Source: Fonticula-like sp. SCN 57-25 (Eukaryota > Nucleariida > Rotosphaerida). From it: a stretch of 22,815 nt of DNA. The translations under genes were made by a program, and so were the position numbers. Where the stretch lies: contig MEDX01000179.1 in the NCBI GenBank assembly GCA_001724245.1, forward strand, positions 1 through 22,815. The letters run 5' to 3'. A model generated the notes under the pieces. That model ran no database searches. It was not told where the DNA came from and worked only from the letters and a program-made list of their open reading frames with translations. Below, piece after piece: positions 6,490 through 12,320 of this stretch (its first letter is position 1; each line of letters starts with the position of its first letter).

Positions 6490-6524
6490 AAAGAAAGTGC
6501 AGGCTTCTGTTGCCAGGTGCCTGC
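6490..6524 (-). terminator. tmRNA terminator hairpin
   Basis: On the minus strand GCAGGC (6524-6519) pairs with GCCTGC (6504-6499) around a 14-base loop and is followed by ACTTTCTTTCC. It ends the tmRNA unit 20 bases from the stop of the convergent head-closure gene. Confidence 0.65.
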
Positions 6525-6584
6525 GAACCCCGCCTGTCGGACTGCTAGGCCCGGAGGACTTCTAGTTCAGGTGCCAGCGCCGCA

Positions 6585-6623
6585 TTAAGCAGCGAGAGCA
6601 ACCTTAGCATAGTTGTTGTTGGC
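6585..6623 (-). other. tmRNA tag-peptide reading frame
   Basis: The resume codon GCC is at 6623-6621. The frame encodes ANNNYAKVALAA and stops at TAA 6587-6585. The ending ALAA is the expected protease-recognition end. Asn replaces the Asp/Glu usual at position 3, so the tag looks slightly different from common ANDxx tags. Confidence 0.88.
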
Positions 6624-7002
6624 AACTATCAGGATGGCCCGATATCGGTGGTACCATGCCGGGCAAAAGTCTAACCTTTAAGCCCCTGTCGATCCTGTTT
6701 CATCCCCATGCAACCCCGCCAACAACGGGGCCAAGTGTGGTGGAGACGCCGGGCACTGCCCCCGGGTCCAATGGGTTTATTACGCAAGCCGTTTATCGCC
6801 ATAGCCGTTACCGGCGCATGTAGTATAGGTCTGCGCCGTGGCTAATGTAAATGCGATGCGCTATTAGGCAGGGGAAACGGTCTATGAACACTCGATGGAG
6901 GCTTGGCCTTGCGCGCGGGTTAAGGTTTGCGTTACAGGCGTGGCTGAAATGTCGCATGAGCCTATTGCAATGTGTTTAGCTATAACTTAACTCCTAGGAC
7001 GC

Positions 7003-7407
7003 ATGATGAGCCGATCTGGCGCGCCACAAAAGGTTGCGACTGACCGTGAACGCGTAGCCACCGATGGCTACGCGGACGTTTGGCTAATTGGCGAAGCACT
7101 AACCGCGTGGAAAGCCCTGTGCAGCAGGAAAGACGAGAACAGCCGCCGGGCCGCGCAGCGCATCGGACGGTATTTCCCGCGCTTCGCCCAGCACGGGGAA
7201 TCGGCGTTTACCGACGAGATGTTCAAGCGCGGGAACGAGCACATGATTTACGAGTTCAAGGCTCATCAGTTCCGCCTCTACGGTGTCATTCGCACCTATG
7301 AGGGGAAGCGGAGTTTTGTCGGGACGGCCTGCGATCCGGCCAAGAAGAACAATAAAGCCGATCCCGCAATACTAAGAAGAGCCGCGGATGCGGCCGACAA
7401 AATTTGA
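7003..7407 (+). CDS. higB: Type II toxin of a toxin-antitoxin-chaperone (TAC) operon, RelE/HigB-like
   Basis: This is a protein of about 134 residues. ATG 7003 and ATG 7006 are both possible; AGGA at 6996-6999 suits the second better. The C-terminal half follows the RelE/HigB (Gp49-like) plan: FTDEMFKRGNEHMIYEFKAH, a strand FRLYGVIRTYEGKRSFVG, then AKKNNKADPAILRRAADAAD with basic residues and a final helix. Relatives are ribosome-dependent mRNA endonucleases. The TGA overlaps the antitoxin region, so the two are coupled. The toxin-first, antitoxin-second order with a SecB-like third gene is the HigB-HigA-SecB arrangement known from Mycobacterium tuberculosis. The N-terminal 30 residues are less typical. 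Cleavage activity is inferred from the family. Confidence 0.78.
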   Translation: MMSRSGAPQKVATDRERVATDGYADVWLIGEALTAWKALCSRKDENSRRAAQRIGRYFPRFAQHGESAFTDEMFKRGNEHMIYEFKAHQFRLYGVIRTYEGKRSFVGTACDPAKKNNKADPAILRRAADAADKI

Positions 7408-7418
7408 TGGAGAGTGGA

Positions 7419-7835
7419 ATGGCTGCGAAGAAAAACCATGACTGGGTCGCAATCGAGGAGAATGCGCTTCTGGATTTTCAGTTCGCCGTGATTGACGCGA
7501 TGGCGGCCGCCGGCGTTACGAAGGCTGAACTCGCGGACAGGTTGGGAGTGTCGCGTGCTCGTGTGTCTCAGATGCTCGATTCTGAGGCAAACCCGACTAT
7601 CCGAGTAATCGCCAGGGCGATGGCCGTGCTGGGTCGCGAAGTCAAGTTTGACGTGTGTGACGCAAGCACCGAAGCGGTGGATGTGGCTGACGAACAGGTT
7701 GAGGACAACCTTGAAGTCGAAGAGACCTTCACCTTTTTGCGCGCTGCAGACTCTGGTTGGGAAGTTCAGCAGCGACGGAGTGCCCCTGCGAATGAGAACC
7801 GATACGCCCGATATGCCGGAAAGGTTGCCGCCTGA
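7419..7835 (+). CDS. higA: XRE-type antitoxin of the TAC operon, HigA-like
   Basis: This is a 138-residue protein. ATG 7419 is chosen because GGAG lies six bases upstream; ATG 7407, overlapping the toxin stop as TGATG, is the alternative. Residues about 30-75 are a standard XRE helix-turn-helix (AGVTKAELADRLGVSRARVS, QMLDSEANPTIRVIARAMAV). The C-terminal 55-60 residues are an acidic linker followed by an aromatic tail (TFTFLRAADSGWEVQQRR, ENRYARYAGK). In chaperone-dependent antitoxins such an extension is the chaperone-addiction segment that makes the antitoxin unstable unless SecB-like protein holds it. That role is inferred from length and position. It probably also represses the operon promoter. 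Confidence 0.8.
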   Translation: MAAKKNHDWVAIEENALLDFQFAVIDAMAAAGVTKAELADRLGVSRARVSQMLDSEANPTIRVIARAMAVLGREVKFDVCDASTEAVDVADEQVEDNLEVEETFTFLRAADSGWEVQQRRSAPANENRYARYAGKVAA

Positions 7836-8344
7836 TGTCTAAGGAGATGGTTTCGGTGGATGAGGCGACGGCTACCCCGGCCGCTGATGCCTCGTCTGCC
7901 GAGGCTCTCGAGGCATACAACGCTGTGGTTAGAGATGCTGACTTGCAAGCTGTTCAGCTTCTTGATCTTTCCTTCAATGTCGACCCGGCATTTTTTGGTG
8001 ATCGATCCAAGCGAAAATTCGATCTGAATATCGAGCAAGGCGCGAACGAGTTTGATTCCTCGAAGGGCGCAGCCTTTTCGTTCATCAACATCGTTGTGAG
8101 CGTGAAAAGAGCCAGGAAAAATACCCTGCTGTGCAGAGCGAAGTACGTCGTAGTCTATGAGAACCTGAATGGCTGTGAAGAGGATGCGGTGAAGGCGTTT
8201 CTTGACAGAGTAGCCCCATTCGCTTGCTACCCATATTTTCGATCCGTCTTTGCGACCTTGGATTGGGCGGCGGGGACGATGTTGCCACCACTTCCAATTC
8301 ACAAGGAGAAGTCGCGCGTTGAGAAGGCCGGCTCGCCCTTCTGA
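7835..8344 (+). CDS. SecB-like chaperone of the TAC operon
   Basis: This is a 169-residue protein; ATG 7835 overlaps the antitoxin stop as TGATG. It has an acidic, disordered first 25 residues, then strand-rich segments (DLQAVQLLDLSFNVDPAFF, KRKFDLNIEQGANEFD, AAFSFINIVVSVKRARKN, AKYVVVYENLNG) and the SecB signature near the end: PFACYPYFRSVFATLDWAAG followed by TMLPPLPIHKEK, comparable with the PYAR..I..L....GFPPL block of SecB. Its length is near that of SecB (155 residues in E. coli). In TAC systems this chaperone protects the antitoxin; phage structural proteins can compete for it and release the toxin. The operon position and signature together make the assignment fairly firm. A terminator follows 10 bases later. 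Confidence 0.78.
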   Translation: MSKEMVSVDEATATPAADASSAEALEAYNAVVRDADLQAVQLLDLSFNVDPAFFGDRSKRKFDLNIEQGANEFDSSKGAAFSFINIVVSVKRARKNTLLCRAKYVVVYENLNGCEEDAVKAFLDRVAPFACYPYFRSVFATLDWAAGTMLPPLPIHKEKSRVEKAGSPF

Positions 8345-8354
8345 AGCCTTGATA

Positions 8355-8378
8355 GCCGCCTCCGGGCGGCTTTTTCTT
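8355..8378 (+). terminator. Rho-independent terminator of the TAC operon
   Basis: GCCGCC (8355-8360), loop TCCG, GGCGGC (8365-8370), then TTTTTCTT. This is a textbook terminator ten bases after the chaperone stop. It isolates the TAC operon from the downstream tail genes. Confidence 0.92.
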
Positions 8379-8529
8379 ATCCGAGCCCCATCAACGCCGC
8401 GAGCAGCGCTCCGACCTTGAACAGGATGCCGCCGAGCAGTTTTGGCACGGCGAAGGCCAGCGCTGTTGCGAGCCACTTCGGCAGCAGTGGCGGTTTAGGG
8501 GTGGTTCTGGGGACACGGCGCTTAGCCAA
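8377..8529 (-). CDS. Small putative membrane protein, 50 aa
   Basis: On the minus strand a TTG at 8529 follows GAAGGA about nine bases upstream and opens 50 codons to TAA at 8377. After a basic N-terminus (AKRRVPRTTPKPP) comes one long hydrophobic segment (WLATALAFAVPKLLGGILFK, VGALLAALMGLG), enough for a membrane helix. It overlaps the TAC terminator by two bases. Possible roles include a holin-like or superinfection-exclusion peptide, but size and hydrophobicity are the only evidence. It has no recognisable family. Confidence 0.45.
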   Translation of the reverse strand: MAKRRVPRTTPKPPLLPKWLATALAFAVPKLLGGILFKVGALLAALMGLG

Positions 8530-8690
8530 GGGCGAAGTCCTTCATTGAGAAAAATCTCAATGCGGATCCCGCTTCGCTTTTGTGCGCCAGATTCGGTTGC
8601 CACTGCAAACAGATTAAGGCGCTCGCCCACGCCTTCAATGGTGCGCGCGCGTTCTCCACACCCACCAGCACATTTTTCTTGGAATCCAAA

Positions 8691-9086
8691 ATGCTCCATG
8701 ACTCCGTCTCCGCCCGCTTCGGCGGCCGAGACTTCACGCTCAAAATCAGCCGAGCCGACTTGCCGGCTTTCGAGGCCGCTACCGGCGACTCGGCGTTCGC
8801 AGTGTTGAAGGCAATACACGCCGGCACCTGGACGGTGCGTCAGTTGAAATCCGTCGTTGGCTTCGCCATGGCGGCGCCCGAGCAACTCCGGTTGGCTCGG
8901 GCGATGGCTCGAGCATCCCAGCACGGAATGGCCGGCTTGGAGCCTACCGCGACGCACGTTGAGCGCGTTTTAGCAACTCGCCCGCCGGCGATCTATGCAC
9001 CCCTCGCCGAGGCCATCTTAGGGGCCGCGCTTTTTGGCATCACCGCCGAGGAAGCTACTTTCACGGATGAGCCAGATGGCGCGTGA
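8691..9086 (+). CDS. Phage tail assembly chaperone (GTA gp10-like)
   Basis: ATG 8691 has GGAA six bases upstream and gives 131 residues; the frame continues upstream to 8580 but that part is unnatural. The protein has the plan of small tail assembly chaperones of siphophages and gene transfer agents: a strand pair at the start (VSARFGGRDFTLKISRADLP), then FEAATGDSAFAVLKAIHAGT and WTVRQLKSVVGFAM, and a C-terminal helical part ending in IYAPLAEAILGAALFGI. Such proteins coat the tape measure before tail-tube polymerisation. It overlaps the next gene by 20 bases. A major tail protein gene normally precedes it but is absent; the tmRNA-TAC segment occupies that position. Confidence 0.7.
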   Translation: MLHDSVSARFGGRDFTLKISRADLPAFEAATGDSAFAVLKAIHAGTWTVRQLKSVVGFAMAAPEQLRLARAMARASQHGMAGLEPTATHVERVLATRPPAIYAPLAEAILGAALFGITAEEATFTDEPDGA

Positions 9087-9483
9087 CGCCAGCGTCCGCG
9101 ACTTCGCTCGCCGCCTGGCTCGAGTGCCGGTGTCCATCCGCGCCGCCACAAATAAGGCAATCGCCAAGAATGCGGAAGAATGGGTGCGGGTCTCGCGCGC
9201 CACGGCGCCAAAAGATACCGAGGACGGTACGCCGCTGCATGACAGCATCCGGCGCCACACCACCGAAAGCGGCGGACAGGTTGTGCGTGCCGGCGGACCG
9301 CCCACCACGAAGCCGAGCGCTGGCGGACAGGTCGACTATGCCATTTCCCAGGAGTTTGGCACCGCCGCAATGACGGCTAGCCCATTCTTCTGGCCGGTCT
9401 ATCGATCCTTCAAAAAGCGATGGGCGACCCGGCGCCGCTCCGCAATGAACAAGGCCTTCAAGGAATTCAACAATGGCGGGTGA
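9067..9483 (+). CDS. HK97-gp10-like tail/neck protein
   Basis: This is a 138-residue protein from ATG 9067 (ATG 9076 is an alternative), overlapping the tail-chaperone stop. Characteristic text includes ARRLARVPVSIRAATNKAIA with KNAEEWVRVSRATAPKDT at the N-terminus, a DSIRRHTTESGGQVVRAGG strand region, and the closing DYAISQEFGT..MTASPFFWPVYRSF, the Y-A-x-x-x-E-F-G-T and A-x-P-F motifs of the HK97 gp10 / tail-completion family. Such proteins cap the tail end that joins the head. In standard order this gene sits before the major tail protein; here it is after the tail chaperone, showing rearrangement. The stop overlaps the tape-measure start by 11 bases. Confidence 0.75.
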   Translation: MSQMARDASVRDFARRLARVPVSIRAATNKAIAKNAEEWVRVSRATAPKDTEDGTPLHDSIRRHTTESGGQVVRAGGPPTTKPSAGGQVDYAISQEFGTAAMTASPFFWPVYRSFKKRWATRRRSAMNKAFKEFNNGG

Positions 9484-10969
9484 ACCGACCCTCTACGCGC
9501 GCATGGAGTTGCGCCTCAACGACTTCGAACGGAAGCTCGCCAGGGCAACGAAGTCCGCAGACGGCGCCATGTCGAAGATCGAGCGCCGTAGCGATCGCAT
9601 GGCGTCGCGGATAGCGAGCGTCGGCGCCGGTGCCTTCAGCGGTCTAGCCAAAGGCGCGGCCGGCGTGCTGCTGCCTCTGCTCACGGCCAGCGCCGCAATT
9701 GATGGCACGAAGGCCGCGCTCGAGGCGTTCGGGGCCGTAGCGGACAATTCGGCCGCAGCAGGACTCGACGCGGAATTTTGGCAGTCTCTGGCGTACCAGG
9801 CGAGCCTGGGTGGCGTGGCGATCGACCAACTATCCGGCGCCTTGTCCACATTCGCCAAGAACAGTGGTCTCGCCGCTGAGGGCAAGGGGAGGATGGTCAC
9901 CAGCCTCAAGGCGCTAGACCCCGTCCTGCTCGAGAACATTCGGAAGGCGACCACACAAGAGGCCCGCATCCGACTTGTGGCCGACGCGCTCGCCAAAGAA
10001 ACCGACGCGAGCCGAAAAGCTGCCATTGCTACTGCGGCGTTCGGCGATGCCGGCCTGAAGCTCGCCAACGTCTTCTCGGGTGGCGCGGCGCAGATTGACG
10101 CTATGGCAGCGAAGGCCCGCGACCTCGGTTTGATCGTCGACCGCGACGTAATCGCCAAGGCCGACGCGATCGGCGACTCGTTCGACACAACGAGTCAGAT
10201 TCTCGACCTGAAGGTCAAAACGGCGCTGGTGAACCTCGGCCCGCTGCTCGTGTGGCTTACCGGCCTAACTGGCGACTTGGCTGCCGCTGCCGGCACCGTG
10301 TTCGACAGCTTCAACGGGATCGGCGATCGAGCCACCAGCACGTTGGAGGCGCAACTTACGGCCCTGCGTGACTCGATGTCGAAGCCGATTGGCTTTGGCG
10401 GCACCCTGCAGGGCATGTTCGACCCGGCCGCGGTTAGGGCCGAAATCGCCAAGATCGAGGCCGAGATATTCCGGCGCGCGGACCAGGGCAGCGTGGTGAA
10501 GCTGAAGGGCATTGCGCCGACAGCGCCCGACCTTCCGACGCTCGATGAAATCGAGACGCGCAACTCCGCCGCAGCCGCGACGCTTCGCCAGGCCGAAGCG
10601 GTCAAGGCGTTGATTGCCGACCTTGAATTCGAGCAGTCGCTACTTGGGAAGTCAGAGACACAGCAGGCTGTGGACACGGCATTACGCCAGGCTGGCGCCG
10701 CAGCAACCGCCGAGCAGCGAGCCAAGATCGAGCAACTGACTGTGGCGATCGCCGAGCAGCGGGCAGAGATCGAGGCCAACCAGCAGGCAATGGCCGAGTT
10801 CGGTGAAATCGCCCGATCGGCGACGCGATCGATGATCGATGACCTTGTAGCCGGGAAAACTGCCGCGGAAGCGTTCGGCAACGTGTTGTCGGACATCGGC
10901 AGCAGACTGGTCGATTTGGGACTTACCGCGCCAGTTGGCGGCGTTTTCACATTGGAGTTGGCTGCGTGA
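9473..10969 (+). CDS. Tail tape measure protein, unusually short
   Basis: This is a 498-residue protein; ATG 9473 has AAGGA upstream. It shows the tape-measure pattern: an N-terminal LNDFERKLARATKSADGAMS, a glycine/alanine hydrophobic stretch (GLAKGAAGVLLPLLTASAAI), a long helical body with Lys/Ala-rich repeats (KAAIATAAFGDAGLKLANVF), another hydrophobic part near residues 250-275 (LVWLTGLTGDLAAAAGTVF), and long heptad-like C-terminal helices. The tape measure sets tail length and helps DNA entry. The end is abrupt: the familiar FGNVLSDIGSRLVDLGL is followed by only TAPVGGVFTLELAA, whereas relatives usually continue. A deletion that fused the end to new sequence is possible. The stop overlaps the next GTG as GTGA. 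Confidence 0.8.
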   Translation: MAGEPTLYARMELRLNDFERKLARATKSADGAMSKIERRSDRMASRIASVGAGAFSGLAKGAAGVLLPLLTASAAIDGTKAALEAFGAVADNSAAAGLDAEFWQSLAYQASLGGVAIDQLSGALSTFAKNSGLAAEGKGRMVTSLKALDPVLLENIRKATTQEARIRLVADALAKETDASRKAAIATAAFGDAGLKLANVFSGGAAQIDAMAAKARDLGLIVDRDVIAKADAIGDSFDTTSQILDLKVKTALVNLGPLLVWLTGLTGDLAAAAGTVFDSFNGIGDRATSTLEAQLTALRDSMSKPIGFGGTLQGMFDPAAVRAEIAKIEAEIFRRADQGSVVKLKGIAPTAPDLPTLDEIETRNSAAAATLRQAEAVKALIADLEFEQSLLGKSETQQAVDTALRQAGAAATAEQRAKIEQLTVAIAEQRAEIEANQQAMAEFGEIARSATRSMIDDLVAGKTAAEAFGNVLSDIGSRLVDLGLTAPVGGVFTLELAA

Positions 10970-11700
10970 CAGCGTTCCTGTCTTTCCCATATCCCGACCG
11001 CATTGAGCTCTTTGCCGACGGCGCGACCTGCCTGCCAAACGGCCTGCTGATTGCCGCTACCGACAAGATCGTCGTTTCGCGCCAAGTGCCATTGGCCGTG
11101 GTCGGGCGCGGCAATCACGGCGACCTGGTGAAGATGACCGATGCGATCCTCAAGCTAACGGCCTGCGGTTCGATCGACGACACGCTCGAGCAACTCGCCG
11201 GCGCTCTTGATGACGTTCGCGTCGATCCGGGCGAGCCGCCTGGTCAGCATTTCGAGCTTGTCATCGCCGCATACTCAGAGACGCACGGTCCGTGCCACTT
11301 CGTGCTGAACAGTTATGGCGGTCCCGAACTACCTGCCTGGACCCTCATCGACCGCTCTGGCGAGATGATCGGCGGCGGCAACGTGCCTAGTCCGGCGGAT
11401 GTCGAGGCGGCTGGGCTGAATGCAGAGACGTTCGCCAACGGCGCCGCGGTGGGCGGGCTGGCGCTGATGGAGATGATGCGCCGGCTGCCAGGCAAGGACG
11501 AAACCCGTGAGGGCGCTACGCACGGCTTCTGGATCGGCTGTCACGTCGACCATGCGGTTATCAGCGCGGCGGGGGTGAGCGTGATCCGGCTTCACACTTG
11601 GCCGGACCAGCTGTTCAAGCCAATCGAGCCCTACCGCGACTTGTCGGCCGGCGATCCCGCTGCCGGTCCCAACGGACCGGTGAGTTCATCGAGCGTGTAA
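10966..11700 (+). CDS. Conserved prophage protein, possibly Ntn-hydrolase-like
   Basis: This is a 244-residue protein from GTG 10966, overlapping the tape-measure stop by four bases. The start FLSFPYPDRIELFADGATCL, then LIAATDKIVVSRQVPLAVVG and RGNHG, resembles the N-terminal strands of proteasome-like (Ntn) proteins that appear in the tail region of rhizobial prophages. The middle has GQHFELVIAAYSETHGPCHFVLNSYGG, again alternating strands. The C-terminal segment contains GCHVDHAVISAAGVSVIRLH. I infer a structural or processing role in the tail; no catalytic residue can be proven, since the usual N-terminal Thr/Ser/Cys is not exposed. The last 70 bases overlap a convergent minus-strand gene. 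Confidence 0.65.
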   Translation: MTAFLSFPYPDRIELFADGATCLPNGLLIAATDKIVVSRQVPLAVVGRGNHGDLVKMTDAILKLTACGSIDDTLEQLAGALDDVRVDPGEPPGQHFELVIAAYSETHGPCHFVLNSYGGPELPAWTLIDRSGEMIGGGNVPSPADVEAAGLNAETFANGAAVGGLALMEMMRRLPGKDETREGATHGFWIGCHVDHAVISAAGVSVIRLHTWPDQLFKPIEPYRDLSAGDPAAGPNGPVSSSSV

Positions 11701-11843
11701 GCGCGGCCAGACGTGTCGTGGATCATGATCCGCCCAGCGCCGGCACTCTTTAGCTCGTGATACTGCACGACCGCCGCCTCTGGCGTCGCTGCTTCACGTT
11801 GCCATGTCCCGGTCAACATTGAGTAGGTGATGATGAAAGCCAT
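11631..11843 (-). CDS. Small hypothetical protein, 70 aa
   Basis: ATG 11843 on the minus strand opens MAFIITYSMLTGTWQREAAT, followed by PEAAVVQYHELKSAGAGRIM and IHDTSGRAYTLDELTGPLG. The alternating strand/helix text with an I-x-D-x-x-G-R turn looks like a genuine small alpha/beta protein. A longer frame to 11912 adds 23 less natural residues. It lies downstream of a 37-codon membrane-protein gene on the same strand and the two probably form a unit. It overlaps the convergent phage gene by 70 bases, so one of the two ends may have been created by a rearrangement. Function is unknown. Confidence 0.6.
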   Translation of the reverse strand: MAFIITYSMLTGTWQREAATPEAAVVQYHELKSAGAGRIMIHDTSGRAYTLDELTGPLGPAAGSPADKSR

Positions 11844-11944
11844 GACCGCTCTTTCTCCGCACGTGGGCAACGTGCGCATGAGAAACGGGCGGTGGCATTC
11901 CCTGAGTTTCACTTATCAGAGTCCGCACACCGGCGGCAACCTGG

Positions 11945-12058
11945 CTAGCCTCTAGGGGTCGCCATAAGCCCCACCAACACGATTCCGGCGGCGATCAGAA
12001 CGACGATCGCCAGCCACGCAACGATCATCCAACCGTACCCGTAACGCCCCCTAAGCAC
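11945..12058 (-). CDS. Single-pass small membrane protein, 37 aa
   Basis: GTG at 12058 is preceded on the minus strand by GGGAGGA with five bases between, an excellent ribosome site. The product starts with a basic, aromatic head (LRGRYGYGW) and has one hydrophobic segment (MIVAWLAIVVLIAAGIVLVG) ending LMATPRG. It has the size and shape of small phage membrane peptides. It is the first gene of the short minus-strand unit that continues with 11631-11843. No family is recognised. Confidence 0.6.
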   Translation of the reverse strand: MLRGRYGYGWMIVAWLAIVVLIAAGIVLVGLMATPRG

Positions 12059-12182
12059 GTCGTCCTCCCAAGGGCCGCTGGAGTGAACACTCTGCCCTGG
12101 CCCGACGGGCATCAGGTGCAATCATAGTCTGTCCCGTACACGCTTCAATAGCGGCAACGGCGGCCAACCTCAGGAAACCCCC

Positions 12183-12320
12183 ATGACCACCACGCCGCGC
12201 CCCCAGCGCGAAAACATCAACACGTCCGAAAACCGCAGGCTCATCGCCGCCGACGTCGCTCGCATCGTTGCAGCCGACGAAGCCAAGGCGGCATCGCGCA
12301 TCAAGCCGGAGATCCGCTAA
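12183..12320 (+). CDS. Small charged protein preceding the tail fibre gene, 45 aa
   Basis: ATG 12183 has AGGAAA about seven bases upstream. The product is MTTTPRPQRENINTSENRRL then IAADVARIVAADEAKAASRI and KPEIR, mostly one amphipathic helix. Its TAA is followed immediately by the TTG of the tail fibre gene, so the two are surely co-translated. It is probably a small tail-region accessory protein. The function is unknown. Confidence 0.6.
   Translation: MTTTPRPQRENINTSENRRLIAADVARIVAADEAKAASRIKPEIR

Larger units (their letters stand above)
6490..6860 (-). ncRNA. ssrA: tmRNA, permuted two-piece (alphaproteobacterial type), phage-located
   Basis: Read on the minus strand, an acceptor piece ends in a T-arm (CCGGG, loop GGCAGTG, CCCGG) and CGTCTCC-ACCA, with CCA at 6740-6738. 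A 30-base spacer with a CCCCG/CGGGG hairpin follows. The coding piece then starts GGGGATGAAACAGGATCGAC at 6707. GGGGATG pairs with CGTCTCC (with G-U pairs) to form the acceptor stem. The tag frame at 6623-6585, after a TAGTT context, reads ANNNYAKVALAA then TAA. A terminal hairpin GCAGGC/GCCTGC with a T-rich tail ends near 6490. This is the circularly permuted gene layout of Alphaproteobacteria, which is processed to two RNAs. tmRNA with SmpB frees stalled ribosomes and tags nascent chains for proteolysis. The 5' limit (about 6860) is estimated. Phage genes on both sides show it is carried by the element, though a host origin cannot be excluded. Confidence 0.88.

Noticed and set aside
6961-7002. 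A TATAAC box before the toxin gene as its promoter
   Set aside because: No matching -35 element at proper spacing could be found, so it was not listed as a feature.
8391-8957. Minus-strand frame of 188 codons
   Set aside because: Runs across the tail-chaperone gene with Cys/Arg/Ser-rich text; only the separate 50-codon frame at 8377-8529 looks like protein.
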